From Cryptomeria japonica (taxonomy: Eukaryota; Streptophyta; Pinopsida; Cupressales; Cupressaceae): a stretch of 64,000 nucleotides of DNA. The position numbers and the translations under genes were made by a program. Location of the stretch: positions 912,356,340 to 912,420,339 of the forward strand of contig NC_081409.1 of assembly GCF_030272615.1 (NCBI RefSeq), read 5' to 3'. Positions 10,496-22,425 of this stretch are shown in pieces; position 1 is the first letter of the stretch, and each line of letters begins with the position of its first letter. The notes under the pieces were generated by a model. The model searched no databases. It saw nothing but the letters and a program-made list of their open reading frames with translations, and was not told where the DNA came from.

Positions 10496-12478
10496 CTCTT
10501 GTCCCTTTTGCGTTTAACATCTTTTGTTGTAGATTTTGTGTTTTTGAAGTTGCAGATCTAACATTTCAGACAAAATTTTGACATTTTCGCATTTGCGCAT
10601 TTTGAAATCATGTTTTTGATTTTCTGTTGCATCTGTGACATTTGGGATCGCGTTTGCATCTTCAACAATATTTTTACTTTTTTTTTTTGCAGATTACAGT
10701 GCCGCGTCTGTAAAGCATTCAAACACGTCTGTGTTCCCTAGTCGCGTCTATGTCGAATATAGGTGCGTTTGCGTATTTCTATAGCGTTTATGTTAGTGTT
10801 AACCGCGTTTGTGATTCAGCTTTTGCATTTCGGTTTCTTGTGATTCAATTTTTTTTGGATTTCAGATCTGGTTTATATTGAGCTAACATCTTGTGATCTA
10901 GCTAATGAAATTGGTGCACCTTGTCTTGAAAGAAAAATCATTTTGTCGAAGACCCCTATTTCACAAAGTCTTTTGGATCTAAAATTTACCTAACTTGTGT
11001 GCTTGCAGGAAGGGGTGATCATTTGAAACAATCCAAACTACTAACAAATCTTTTGTTGCAGGACCTTGACAAGGATTTTTCTTTTGATCTTTCTTGTGTG
11101 CCTTGTTTTCATAGATTATCAAACACTTCAATTGGTGCACTAAAATTGAACTAGTGTCTTCTGTGTCTTGGGCAATAGGCTCTTTTTGTTTCATCTTTAG
11201 AGGGCCTGTCTCCCTGTGTGGTCATTAGGACTACTAGTGAGGAGAGAACGACCCAAGTGGTAGCAAGGAAAAGCCATCCTCTTCCAAACCACTATAAACA
11301 ATTGTATCCATGGTGAAAACCATGGGTAACATGTGTTGATTAGTTCATACCGACACTATGTCTCCCCATAAACCCGTTTGACCAAATTTATTTGATCATT
11401 TGTAGGGTATAACCCCTATTGGCTGGGAGCCTTCTATATTTAAAGAGCTGAAAGTGCCACATGTATGGCCACACGAGCAGATGCCCTTACTAGCACCTTT
11501 TTGTTTTAGAAGCCAAAATCCTTCTAGTTGTTGGGTCAGGAGGTCGGACCTCTGGAGCGGCCCACACACATACGGTTCTTAGTAGAGATACAAAGTTTGA
11601 CATAGGGAGTTTTCATGGGGACTGATGCTTGGCTGCCCCAGAGAAGTGAGTGCCGAGGGTGGAGCTAGTGGGGTCAAGCATTTAAGTATCCGCTCTGAAT
11701 AACATAGCCTCGGGGGAAACCCCATGTGGGATCAACAACTATTGTCCTGGCCAACCATAAGAATTGTGCTTGTCTTATTTTGAACAATCAAACATTCAAG
11801 ATCAAACATCATAACATTGTGTCTTTTGTGTCTTCAAGTGTATGGAAATTTTTTTTACATCAAACAACACACTTTCTTTGATTCATTTTAAGTCTAAACA
11901 CTTGCAAACATTGAGTCCTCATCAACATTGTGTCCTCTTGTCACGAAAAAAAAGTCAAAAATTCAGATTTGGTCACAACAAACAACTTCACAAATTGGAA
12001 AAATTTACAGTCCAACAAACAAGAGCAATCAGTTTCAAAATTCTTGAGCTTCCTAAGCTATCTCTTCAGGTTTTCATCTAGAATTCAACCTGTCTTTGGG
12101 TCTCACAAAGTCCATCATTGCTTTACACCTTACATTACATTCACATTTGTCTAAACTTGAGTCAAAAGGTCACTTGCTTGTCCTCATCATACTTTGTCAA
12201 CACATTACATACAACAACATTTTGCTAAGTGGTCTCTCATCAAGGCCTATCACCTTTAGGTCTCATTTGGTCTTACTTAGAGTCAAGGTCAACTTACCTC
12301 ATCAAGAGAAACTATCATCTCTTTGGAAGCCACACCTACTCTACTACATACATACTTGGTCTTACACTTTGGACATTGCAAGTACACCTCATATTCATTT
12401 ACATTCCATCCAACTCTTGGTCTTCCATACTCTTTCCATTTTCATCTAGTCTCTCACATCTTGGTCAAGACCTAGTTC
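10496..12478 (+). other. Long untranslated leader of Gypsy element
   Basis: About 2 kb between primer site and gag with no long frame. The middle (11200-11760) is richer in G and C than its surroundings and includes GACCCAAGTGGTAGCAAGG (about 11249). The right part (11770-12478) is rich in CT and CA words. Long leaders are common in plant Gypsy elements and can hold packaging signals; no specific signal can be named. Confidence 0.45.
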
Positions 12479-14756
12479 ATGGTTGAAACCCGTTCCGAAA
12501 AATCTAGGAGAGAAGCTAAAGAGGCTCAAGAGTCCACAAACATGAGTTCCTATGAGTATGACAATGATGTCTTTTTCAATTCTGATTATACCACATTACC
12601 TGACATGGATGCCTATAGAAACATTCCAAATATTGAGAACATGGACACTACAAACAACAATGATACACACAATGACAATATGGACAACATTTCAGTAAAT
12701 TCAGCAGAAGTGGAAGACTCCATTATGGATCCCCATTTCAATCGATTGGTTGAGGAAATAATGAGGAGAGATAGACAATACTTCTTACAAGTGATGGCAC
12801 AAAGTGGAGCCAAGATCCCCCATGATTTTGACATGTCTCAAATAATGGAAAATCGACCTTTGTAACAACCTCACCTCAACATAGATCAAAGGAGGCCTAA
12901 TAGTGGAGGCAATAGAGGACCACATCTTGTGCCTGAATCACCATCATCTTTGTTTCAAAAAATAGAGGTCCCATACACACATGGTCAAGCATATGATACT
13001 CACCTTCGCAGACCATTATGGAAGTCTTATGCAGAAAAATATACTCAATCACATACCAATGCCAAGGACCAACCACCAAAGCAATTGGATATCCAAAGGC
13101 ATGATCAAAATTTGGACACAAGGAAACCCCGCGTCAAATTTGGGGGCAACACATTAGAACAAACTCATGACATGCCTGTAGAGTATGGTATACATGGACA
13201 AAGCAGATATTCCATTCCTCACCATGACTCTATACCAAGTGGTCCATATATGCAGCATAATTATAGACCTGCTCCATATGAACATGTGTATGATCAATAT
13301 CATCCATATATGCAACATGCTCCTCCTCCATCCGGTGCCTCAAGCATGGGGTATGGTCCAAGAATTCGGTCTCCACCTACGAACAATTTGGAACAACAAA
13401 TCAAGGACTTACAAAAGAAAATGGAGGATATAAATGCATCGAAGCCAACTTACACAATGAGAGACATATATCCCTATCCATTTGACAAAAGTATTCCAAT
13501 GCCTCCATTTCCTACACACTTTGTGACACCTAAGTTTGATAAGTATAGAGGAAAAGGAGATCCTAAGGCACATATAAGACAATTTTTCACAGCTTGCATT
13601 GAGGTAGCAACATAAGAGACATATTTGATGAGATTATTCCCATAGAGCTTAGGTGATCAAGCTATGGAATGGTTCTCCCAACTACCACCTGGAATTAAGT
13701 CATGGGGTGACTTAGCAGAGGCATTTATCCAACATTTCTCATACAACATAGAGACAGACATATCAGTCACTACCTTGTGCAATACCAAGCAAAAGGATGG
13801 AGAATCTTTTTCATCATTTCTACAAAGATGGAGAAATCTAGCCAACAGATGCTCTTGTGAAATTCCACGAAAACAAATGGTAGAGATGTTCACCCAAAAT
13901 GTTAACAAAGACATTGGTTATGACTTAAGAAAAGCTTGTTTGTCCACCTTCAAGGACGTCATTGAAAAAGGCTTAGCAATAGAGAAGGTCCTAATTGAAC
14001 AAAGAGTCATTAAAATATTCAAGGAAAACAAAGAGGACTATAAAGGAAAAGACAAGCCAAGACTTTGGAATAAAAACAAGAACACAGTCAATGATGGTGT
14101 TGTGGATGCCAATATAGTGCGACCCAAATTTTTTTTTTTTTGGATCAAGCTCTACAAACAATCAAGTGAATACTCAAACAACTTCAAAGTCACGAAGGAA
14201 GTACACCCCATTGGGAGAACCATTAGAGTCAGTTTTCAAAAAGCTAGTGGCAAACAAGATAATAACAATTCCAGATCTGCCTCCATATGAGCCAAAGGTT
14301 AAACCAAATTGGTGGAATGCTGATGAGTATTGTGAATTTCATAAGAGCAAGGGCCATAAGACAGGAAATTGTTATCGGCTGAAGAACATCATACAAGATC
14401 TTATTGATAGAGGTGACATTGAGATCGAGGGACACTCATCTAACCAAGAACATGAAATATTTAAGGAACAATTCCCAAAACACGACAAGGGAAAAAATAA
14501 AGCCACATATGACCAAACCAACTATACCAGAGCATCTTATAACTATGATTCAACCATCAATCACATTTCGATGGACAATTATGTCTCTACCATTATCATC
14601 AAGGATAAAACGCCTGAGAATTCTATGCAAAGGCCCAAGATCATCCTGAAAGGAATTGGATCTTCTTTTGAACCTACCTCTGAATGTAATGTTACAACTC
14701 GTCGAGGTAAATTCAATTTGCAAGGTGCTCCAGTTAAAAATATTGCTTCCTCATGA
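12479..14756 (+). pseudogene. Ty3/Gypsy gag (capsid and nucleocapsid), broken
   Basis: The frame starts at ATG 12479 and continues through stops at 12863-12865 (TAA) and 13613-13615 (TAA). It shifts frame at a run of T near 14130-14141 and ends at a TGA, 14754-14756. The N-terminal part is acidic and Asn-rich, followed by a Pro/Tyr/His-rich stretch (13200-13360). The retrotransposon Gag capsid region (about 13500-13960) includes YRGKGDPKAHIRQF, QAMEWFSQLPPGIKSWGDL and a FLQRWRNLA pattern, as expected for the plant Gag family. Near 14331 comes a zinc-knuckle-like CEFHKSKGHKTGNC. Gag would coat the element RNA in cytoplasmic particles. Three breaks show this copy is dead. Confidence 0.85.
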
Positions 14757-14866
14757 ACCAAACCTGAGTATGACCTTGTAGAATAGTTAGGGAAGACACC
14801 CACGCTTATCTCAATCCTTGATCGTTTATGCATATCTCCTACACATTCTAATCATTCTAATCAGCT
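14757..14866 (+). pseudogene. Start of Gypsy protease/pol region, truncated
   Basis: After the gag stop the same frame reads PEYDLVE, a TAG (14784-14786), then LGKTPTLISILDRLCISPTH. This is the familiar entry to the protease domain in plant Ty3/Gypsy polyproteins. It stops abruptly where LTR sequence begins, marking the deletion breakpoint. Confidence 0.65.
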
Positions 14867-15197
14867 AATCAACCCCCGACTACTCGACGACTCTAGCATT
14901 CGAATTTTCATATGCGATCAAGCCTACTTGCAACCATATTTCCGTTCTTTGTTGAGCTCTTGTGCACACATAAAATCTGAGAGCAAATATATCAAGCAAG
15001 ATCAATGGAGATAGGAAGAATGGAGATCCAAACCCTATTGGACATGTGATGGTATAATCTTTGTGATTTCATTTGATTTGCATTGTCTTAGGTAATCTTC
15101 ATATGTTATGGTGGATCTTTGTTGTTGTTAGGCTAGGGTTTTGTGGTTGAATTCATTTAGCCTTTCAATATTGTTTTATCCATTTTCACCATAAACA
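14867..15197 (+). repeat. Partial 3' LTR of Gypsy element
   Basis: Matches 10138-10475 of the 5' LTR with few differences (for example the shared CATATGCGATCAAGCCTACT). The first roughly 446 bases of the LTR are absent. It ends in ACA directly before the GAAAG target copy. Confidence 0.85.
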
Positions 15198-15202
15198 GAA
15201 AG

Positions 15203-15742
15203 AATCCTATTTTATATTTTAAAATAAAAAACATTCGAAAAAATAAGTTAGTTTGATCAATCAAGCCATTAGATTTACCTCAACATAGGTGCAAGATAAC
15301 TTGTGCAACCAAAGGTTATAGTGGTGCATAAAACTTCATTGCACAATCCCACTAGATATTGATTCCTTTTATTGAAATAAATAAAAATTCTAAGAATATA
15401 TTTATATTCTATTTTTTTTAAATGAATAGGTATGTTTGATTATATTGATTATTAAATATACACATATTCACAAAAAAAGGTAGGACACAAGGTCACTCCC
15501 TAGAGTCATGCATGCAGTGCCAAAAAGCTAATAAACAACAATAACAATACATATATACATGTGTATATATACACACATGCATATATATACATATACGTAT
15601 GAAATATTATAATTTACAAAATAACATATTATAAATTTAATACAATATTATATTTTCTTAAAATAAATATTTATTATCTATTAATAACTTTAAAATATTA
15701 TATATACAATTATATTAAATATAACAAATAAAAAAATTTAAA
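15203..15742. other. AT-rich intergenic DNA
   Basis: Very AT-rich, with alternating TA/CA microsatellite-like sequence at about 15548-15600. No coding signal. Confidence 0.5.
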
Positions 15743-16350
15743 AACCGTCCACACACCAAATTCTAGATCTAGCTTTAGTCAAAAGAATCTAATATTAATT
15801 CAATATGAAATATGTTAAAAACTCAATTCATATTAAATAGGTAACCAAATCAAATTATACAATCTCATCAATTTTAGAACTATAAAATATATTTTAAAAT
15901 TTTAGAAACTGTTCATAGGCCAAGTTCTAGGCCTGCTTCCAATCAAAAGAATCTAATAGATAACCAAATCAAATTATACAATCTAATAAATTTTAGAACT
16001 ATAAAATATATTTTAAATTTTTAAAAACTGACTACACACCAGGTTTCGGATTCTAAACTTGACTCCAGTGAAAAGAACCTAATGTTAATCTAATATAATA
16101 GACGTTATAAACTAGGAATCAAAGAAATCTAATATGAAAGACGTTAAACAACTCACTCCATATTAGATATTAGATAGGTAACCAACTCAAACCCAATCTA
16201 AAAAAAATTACGAACTATAAAATATATTTTGAATTTAATAAGTTGTTCACAAACCAAATTCTAAGCCTGGCTCCAATAAAAATAATTTAATATGAAAAGA
16301 TGCTAGGAGTAAAAAAGAATCTAATATTAATCTATCTAATATAGGGGAAG
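15743..16350. repeat. Diverged tandem repeat, about four units
   Basis: Units begin near 15743, 15905, 16023 and 16244. Each unit includes a word like CACACACCAAATTCTAG, then AAAAGAATCTAATATTAAT and, in three units, GAACTATAAAATATATTTT. Unit lengths vary from about 110 to 220 bases. A fifth partial unit is visible around 16780-16910. The array lies about 0.9-1.5 kb upstream of the AOX start codon. Confidence 0.65.
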
Positions 16351-16900
16351 CGTACCAGTTATAGCTAACTTCGCACACACAAATTCTAAATGGTAATTTG
16401 GATTTTGATGATTTTTTTTAATTTTCTCCTGCATGCGACTTAACTACTCATAACTATTGTTGTGGCATCTGGTTAGTAAGGATGTCGCCCGATACTTGCT
16501 TAAAGATGTCCCAATAACCATGCACTTGAAATTGCCAATACTTATGCAAAAATGTCCCAATAGTCGTACGCTATGGGTACCAATAAAGATGCACAAGTGG
16601 GCCAATTATGATCCAAAAATGCTAAAAAATGAGTGGCTATTAATATATATGAAATTTATTAATGATCTTTTAGTTATTTGTTTTTGGTAAGAATTAATAA
16701 TTAGGAAGCTAATGTGCAAAGAATAAACAGTTATTAGAACATGAACGGTTATTAATGCTCTTTGAAAAAGACGTTTGAATAAAAAAGAATCTAAGATTCT
16801 AATATAAAAGATACTCTAATAAAAAAAAAAAAATTAAAAAAAAATTGAATGTTAATCTAAATATGAATGACATTAAAAAAACTCACTCCACATGAGGATA
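16351..16900. other. Intergenic DNA upstream of AOX
   Basis: No supported gene. Short words like AAGATGTCCCAATA and AAATGTCCCAATA recur at 16503-16565, and poly-A runs lie near 16818-16850. Confidence 0.4.
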
Positions 16901-17218
16901 CCTAGTTAGATAACCTCCGCCCCCATGTTGTGGGAAGAGACAGCCAAATTTCAAACCCACAAGGTCAACATGCACTGACATCCTGTCTACACTAAAAACA
17001 CGCGGAGCATGTGACGTCCATACATTTTCAATTGGATCGTGGGTATGACTCTTCCTGATTGCTTCGTACCCACCTTCTTCTTACTTTATAGTGGATGACT
17101 TTGACTGGTTTATTAATTATTAAGTAATTTGATCTTTCCTTTTTAAGCTCAGGGGGCTCTTGGGATTCTTGATCTAGTACAAGTAGTTGTTTGCATTTTT
17201 TGAGTAGAAGCAGCGGCC
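16901..17218 (+). promoter_or_regulatory. Probable AOX promoter and 5' UTR
   Basis: The 318 bases before the AOX ATG are less AT-rich than the DNA further upstream. Candidate sites are a TGACGT bZIP-type core at 17012-17017, a TATA-like CTTTATAG at 17084-17091 and a W-box core TTGAC at 17101-17105. The TATA-like site would put transcription start about 100 bases before the ATG. All are short motifs that also occur by chance; no functional evidence is present. Confidence 0.35.
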
Positions 17219-20200
17219 ATGTACTCTAGGATCTCAAGGAGTGTGGTCATCAGGAGACAAAATTATGGAATTTTATCTGCCCATTTCAAAGCTTACAAAA
17301 GCACAGGTGCATCACAAGCTCAAGGCACTGGTAATGAACTACAAGAGCCTCATATAGGTGCCAAGATCCAGCCCAGAGAAGATATTCAACCTCCCCAACC
17401 CATTGAGCAGGCCAATGGCAAGGATAACAAATTGGTATATTCCAGCTATTGGGGAATACCTCCCACCGGTATAAAAAGAGAGGATGGATCTCCTTGGCCA
17501 TGGAAGTGCTTTAAAGTGAGTTCAGTCTTTGTTTTCTTTATAAAAAATCTACTGTAGTATAAGTTCATATTGAAATTCTTTTGGCTGGGAATCAAGGATT
17601 GAGGGTACCCATTTCACTAAAATCATAAGATCTCATCTCTTATATCATACTTTCAAAGGTTTTGATGGCATAATCAAGATGCATATTATAACCCTTCAAT
17701 TGTGCTCAATCAATTGAACTACATACCATAACCCTCACCAATTATGCTCAACCAATTGAACTACATTCATTAATGAATTATTACATAATATATCTTTGAA
17801 ATTATGAAATCAATTATAGATAATTCTTCACCTGGTATTCACTGCACATATAGGTGTTTCTCAGAAGACAAAGCTTTGTTTGTATTAAAAAAAATGTCTT
17901 GATATGACGCTTGTGTTAATATGAGTCAAATCTTTCTGAGCTACATTCTGATTCCATTTAGAATCCACCTTCTTTAAACGTTAATGGCTATTTGGGATTC
18001 ACTGTAATTTGGATGATGCTTACATATATTGGAATGGTTTCTTTCACTTACTAGATTTTACATTTTAAGTGAAAGAACTTTTCTTTTTGAAATCGAGAAA
18101 TTTGTGTGGCATTCATTCGATCTAGGTAAAGCTTATTGTCTTCAATGATGATTTCGAGATTCCCCAGAACCTATTTTTCGTGAACTTGAATGAGCTTCAT
18201 GGTACTCACTGCATCTGAATAATGCTTACTAGGAAATCAAGGTTGTATTTTTTATTATAAAGTGTCCTTGTTTTGGGTTGCAGCCTTGGGAAACATATTC
18301 TCCCGATGTGAACATAGATCTGTCAAGACACCATGTGCCCAAGCTGTTTCTGGATAAAGTTGCCTACTGGACAGTTAAAAGCCTCAGGGTGCCCACAGAT
18401 ATTTTCTTTCAGGTATGAGCATCAATATTTTAGGTGTTGTAAATCTTGGGACTAAAGTGCAATCAGGTTTCTACTTAAAGTTATTAAATGATTTTTTTTT
18501 TAATTTGATTATGTAATTTTTTAATCAACATTTTGGATCATATTCTATGATCTATTATCAAAACTCAGATAACAAAAAATAATATAATCTTGATAATACA
18601 CCATTGAATATAATGAAAAAAACTTCACAAGATAAAATCCAAAAACATCCATTACACAACTACTCATTTAACCTTCAAAAGTGGTTTACATAGTTGCCCA
18701 AGTAAGCCTTCAGAATGATCACCATAAATTACTTTGTTTCTATCCCCTTGTTTGAGTTGATAATGCAAATCCACATCAGAAGCCCCTGGCTTAACCAATG
18801 CTACCAAGCATAATTTTCCAGTCGCCAAAAGAGTTGAACCTGGGTCAATCTACATGTAAATGTATAAATTCACACAAATAAATCAAGCCAAGTGAAGCAC
18901 ATATTTTAATTTGAATTTTTCCTATTGATGATGTGGGTTATTTTGAAGGCTGGGTAAATTGCTCTTCTTTACACAGTTACATAAAGATTAGTTTATACCC
19001 GGATTCAATTGCACTTACTAGTTATTGCTTGCTGTTTCAATTCTAAATACTTACTTCCTGATTACAAAATTGAATGTGGTAGGTATAGGCCACATTTGAT
19101 TTAGAAATACTTATGATAATTAGTTGTAATGTGGGTTTGCAGAGGAGGTTTGGGTGCAGGGCCATGATGCTGGAGACAGTAGCTGCTGTGCCAGGAATGG
19201 TGGGAGGAATGCTCCTACACTTAAAATCACTCCGTAAATTTGAGCATAGTGGTGGATGGGTAAAGGCCCTTCTGGAAGAAGCTGAAAATGAAAGAATGCA
19301 TCTCATGACCATGGTAGAGGTTGTCAAGCCAAAGTGGTATGAGCGGGCGTTGGTTTTGACTGTACAAGGAGTATTCTTCAATGCCTTTTTTCTGCTCTAC
19401 TTGGCTTCTCCCAAATTGGCTCACAGAGTAGTGGGTTATCTTGAAGAGGAGGCCATCCATTCCTACACTGAATTCCTAAAGGACCTTGACAATGGTCACA
19501 TTGAAAATGTTCCTGCACCTGCCATAGCTATTGATTACTGGAGGCTCTCCAAAGATGCAACTCTCAGGGATGTTGTTATTGTTATCAGGGCTGATGAAGC
19601 TCACCATCGAGATGTTAACCACTTTGCATCTGTAAGTAAAATCATTCTCTTGATGTTGCAAGAACAAGTGTTTGCACCCTTTTCTAGGATATTCTATCCC
19701 AACTCAAAATTTGAAATGCTTTTCTTACCAGCGATTTTAAAGCTTGATCTTATAAGATTAACTTGATCAAACCAGTGAGTGAAGAAAAAAAGAGCTTGTT
19801 AGAATCTGAGAATTTTCTTCCGGGACTATATAAGATGGCAATGTAATTATCAGAGACTTACTCTGGACAGTGAAAACATATCCACCAGAATCTGGCCATA
19901 CAGAGCATCGATCTTCTCCCACCTCCTTGTATGCACTGGCTCCAAATATGCAGCTGGTACATTTATAGACACATTTATTATATTAGGATTTACTCAGAGA
20001 CCCAGCCAAATTCTAATGCATCTATTGCAGTTTAGTCATCAGGAAATATGTGATAGGAAGATGCCATTTGAAACGGGGCATGAAAGTGTATGATTAAGGG
20101 TATGGCAGCATGGCTATGTTGTTGAAAAAAAAATAGTGTAGAATTATGTAGCGAAAGTAACAAATGATAAACACACAGATTTAGGTGGAAAAATATGATA

Positions 20201-21589
20201 AAAATATATTAAAAAAAATCACGCACAAAGATTTTTCATATATTTCTCTTATATTTTAATAGTACAACAATCTTCAAAAGTTTCTAGAAAACATGACTTC
20301 AGATTACATATAACATTCCAGTTGAAAGCATGACTTGTGCAACTACACGTTGGACAAATGTGAAATAGATTACAATAGTAAGTCCAAAAAATTATTATGC
20401 CTTTTGGGGGAGCTGGAGCTAGTCCCTGCAATCCCTGGCCTTCAGCTTTTAGCTTGATGTTTAATTTGAACAACTGTGTCGGCCTAAACCTGAGACACTA
20501 TTGTAGTACCCCATGATGACTATTTGTCACTGCCAGAATAACATTAATGTCCTACCCACCTTTCACTATTTATCATTCCAGTTGGGATTTCTATATTATC
20601 ACTTTTGGTAGTTGATTTTTTAGTTTTTTCTAAATTTAAAATTAGAAATTATGAAGTAAATTTCTAATTGAGAAACTGTCTATTAGATTTTAAATTTTCA
20701 TAGAAATGTTTTTTTTAAAACTTTCATAATTGCAAACATTATGATAAATGTATTTTGATTTTTTCACTGAAATTCTATAATATTCTTAATCATTTTAATT
20801 ATGTTTTGTATTTTAAAAACTTTAAAACATATATATATATACACATTTCTTATACCCAACCTCTAAATATTCCATTTCTCTCACCTTGTCCTTTCGGTTT
20901 CGATTTTCGTTTTTCATTTCTAGTAACATAGCTCATCAGTAGGTGTAGGTATGGTCAAGGACCAAGCACCCCGGTGATTATGCTGGACAGACTGGTTGAG
21001 TCTAAGAGCAGTTCACCATGCATCCAAGAAAATTTATGGGTCTCATTTAACTTAGGTTCAAGTCTCATCCACAATTATCTATGGTACGCAGAAGGATTTT
21101 TCTCCACATGCTACTGCTTAACTGCTTGTTTCTTCTTAGGCTGGGTTCATATTATGCTGTTTTTTAAGGTCTTCTGAACTTTCCCTGGGTTCATATTTTG
21201 CTGTTTTTTAAGGTCTTCTGAACTTTCCCTGGGTTCATATTTTGCTGTTTTTTAAGGTCTTCTAAACTTTCCCAGCTTCCCCGCTGTAAACAACCTGCAG
21301 CTGGAATACTGTTGTTCATGGACATAAAACTTAATTTAACCACCTAATTCTTCTGGATGGATCGAGACTATTTTTGATAGTTTTAATTTGGTGTCATTGA
21401 ACTTATCTCAAATTCCTTTCTTCAGCAGTTGATATTTTTAATTTACATAATTTCTGTGTGTTTGTTTCTTATAATTATGTATTGGAGGAAGTGAAATTCT
21501 GAATCCTGATGAGATCTTTGATGTTTCAGGACATTCATTTTCAAGGAAAACAGCTGAGAGATGCTCCAGCCCCTGTTGGATACCATTGA
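17219..21589 (+). CDS. AOX: Mitochondrial alternative oxidase, four exons, intact
   Basis: Ubiquinol oxidase of the plant inner mitochondrial membrane. It passes electrons from ubiquinol straight to oxygen and bypasses complexes III and IV. Exons: 17219-17515, 18284-18412, 19143-19631 and 21530-21589. All introns are GT-AG and all exons are in phase 0, giving 324 codons plus TGA. The N-terminus ([14 protein letters not shown]) is Arg-rich without acidic residues, as in a mitochondrial presequence. The di-iron ligands are E153 ([10 protein letters not shown]), E192 and H195 ([10 protein letters not shown]), E243 (LEEEAIHSY), E294 and H297 ([12 protein letters not shown]). The two redox/2-oxoacid control cysteines are C97 (WKCFK) and C147 (FGCRAMM), spaced 50 residues as usual. 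The C-terminus PVGYH is typical. Val135 replaces the usual Trp in SLRWPTD, and Leu169 replaces the Cys often found in LLHCKSL. AOX1- versus AOX2-type is not decided. Confidence 0.96.
17516..18283 (+). other. AOX intron 1 (768 bp)
   Basis: GTGAGT donor and TTGCAG acceptor. AT-rich with no element recognised inside. The splice joins Lys99 to Pro100. Confidence 0.9.
18413..19142 (+). other. AOX intron 2 (730 bp)
   Basis: GTATGA donor and TTTGCAG acceptor. The splice joins Gln142 to Arg143 (FFQ/RRF), an exon junction position typical of plant AOX genes. Confidence 0.9.
19632..21529 (+). other. AOX intron 3 (1898 bp)
   Basis: GTAAGT donor and TTTCAG acceptor. The splice joins Ser305 to Asp306 (HFAS/DIHF), matching the short final exon of plant AOX genes. 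It contains a 3 x 44-bp tandem repeat (21141-21272) and no recognised transposon. Confidence 0.9.
21141..21272 (+). repeat. 3 x 44-bp tandem repeat in AOX intron 3
   Basis: Units start at 21141, 21185 and 21229, each beginning CTGGGTTCATATT and ending near AACTTTCC. They differ at only two or three positions in total, so the expansion is recent compared with the surrounding DNA. Confidence 0.92.
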
Positions 21590-22311
21590 TTTTGGGTTTA
21601 CATCTACAATCTCCTTCATTTGATTTAGATTTTAAGTTGCATTTATTAGGGAATGAAAGAATTCTAGTATTGTAGGCCAAAATTTAAAATTGTGGCTTGA
21701 CAGTTTTAATTGGAAACACAATCGCAACAAAGTAAAGTGAATTGTATCTAAATTGAAAACAAAATTTATAAAAAAATTTGCACTCATTCAAAAGCTAATT
21801 ATAATATTATTCATTAGAAAAAAATTGATGAGTAATTTTTATATAATTTGTCATGTGCTGAAGATAAAATTGAGAATACATTATAGAGCAATAAAGAAAA
21901 CAATGAATATAAGTTGTATAAGAACGTCAATGATATCTATATATTTCAAGAAGATCAATGACCATACATTTCAAAAATATGAATGACCAATATTTCAAGA
22001 ATATAATTTATATCATATTTTAGCAACATTATATAGTCTATATATGTTGAAGTAATTTTCAATTTAGATGAGAATGTCTAAAAGGATAAATAAGTTATAA
22101 TTTAGGTATTCGTTTTTTCATTTTTTTGTTATATTGAAATCACTTCTAAATTTGATTTTGATTAATTTATGATGGTAAATGCAATTTGAGTTTCCATGGG
22201 GTGTTTGCTATTGGATTTAACTAGATTAGTTGGCTATGGAAGACTGCAATAGTATACATGACAATTTTCACCTTTATGGAACCTATGAAAGGCATTAGTG
22301 TCCCAGCTAGA

Positions 22312-22425
22312 TGCTCTTGTAGGTTAGATTTACAACTAGGCATTCTTGTAGGTCATCGGACATCACAATGCTCTTACAAGTTACCTAGATAGTGGCTGCT
22401 CCTATAGGTCACTTGGACAATATGG
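22312..22425. repeat. Short diverged tandem repeat, period about 28
   Basis: Four units beginning near 22312, 22340, 22369 and 22397 share a core like TGCTCTTGTAGGT. The third unit has ACAAG in place of GTAGG. Confidence 0.5.

Larger units (their letters stand above)
9687..15202 (+). mobile_element. Ty3/Gypsy gag-only element with TSD GAAAG
   Basis: The 5' LTR (9692-10475) starts TGTAGACA and ends TATACA. The element ends at 15197 in ATAAACA. The five bases before it (9687-9691) and after it (15198-15202) are both GAAAG, so both outer ends are genuine. Inside are a primer-site region, a 2-kb leader, a gag reading frame, and the first codons of the protease/pol region. The sequence then jumps directly into the second half of the 3' LTR at about 14867. 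Protease core, reverse transcriptase, RNase H and integrase are all missing. Because the target duplication is preserved, the loss came after insertion, or the copy was already deleted when mobilised in trans. Confidence 0.85.

Noticed and set aside
16457..16690. Open frame of 77 codons upstream of AOX
   Set aside because: It contains repeated short DNA words and no recognisable protein feature; probably chance.
17168..17183. CTTGATCTAGTACAAG just before AOX, resembling the mitochondrial-stress motif CTTGNNNNNCAMG known from Arabidopsis AOX1a
   Set aside because: The spacer is 8 bases, not 5, so it does not fit the motif; a near-palindrome of this size can arise by chance.
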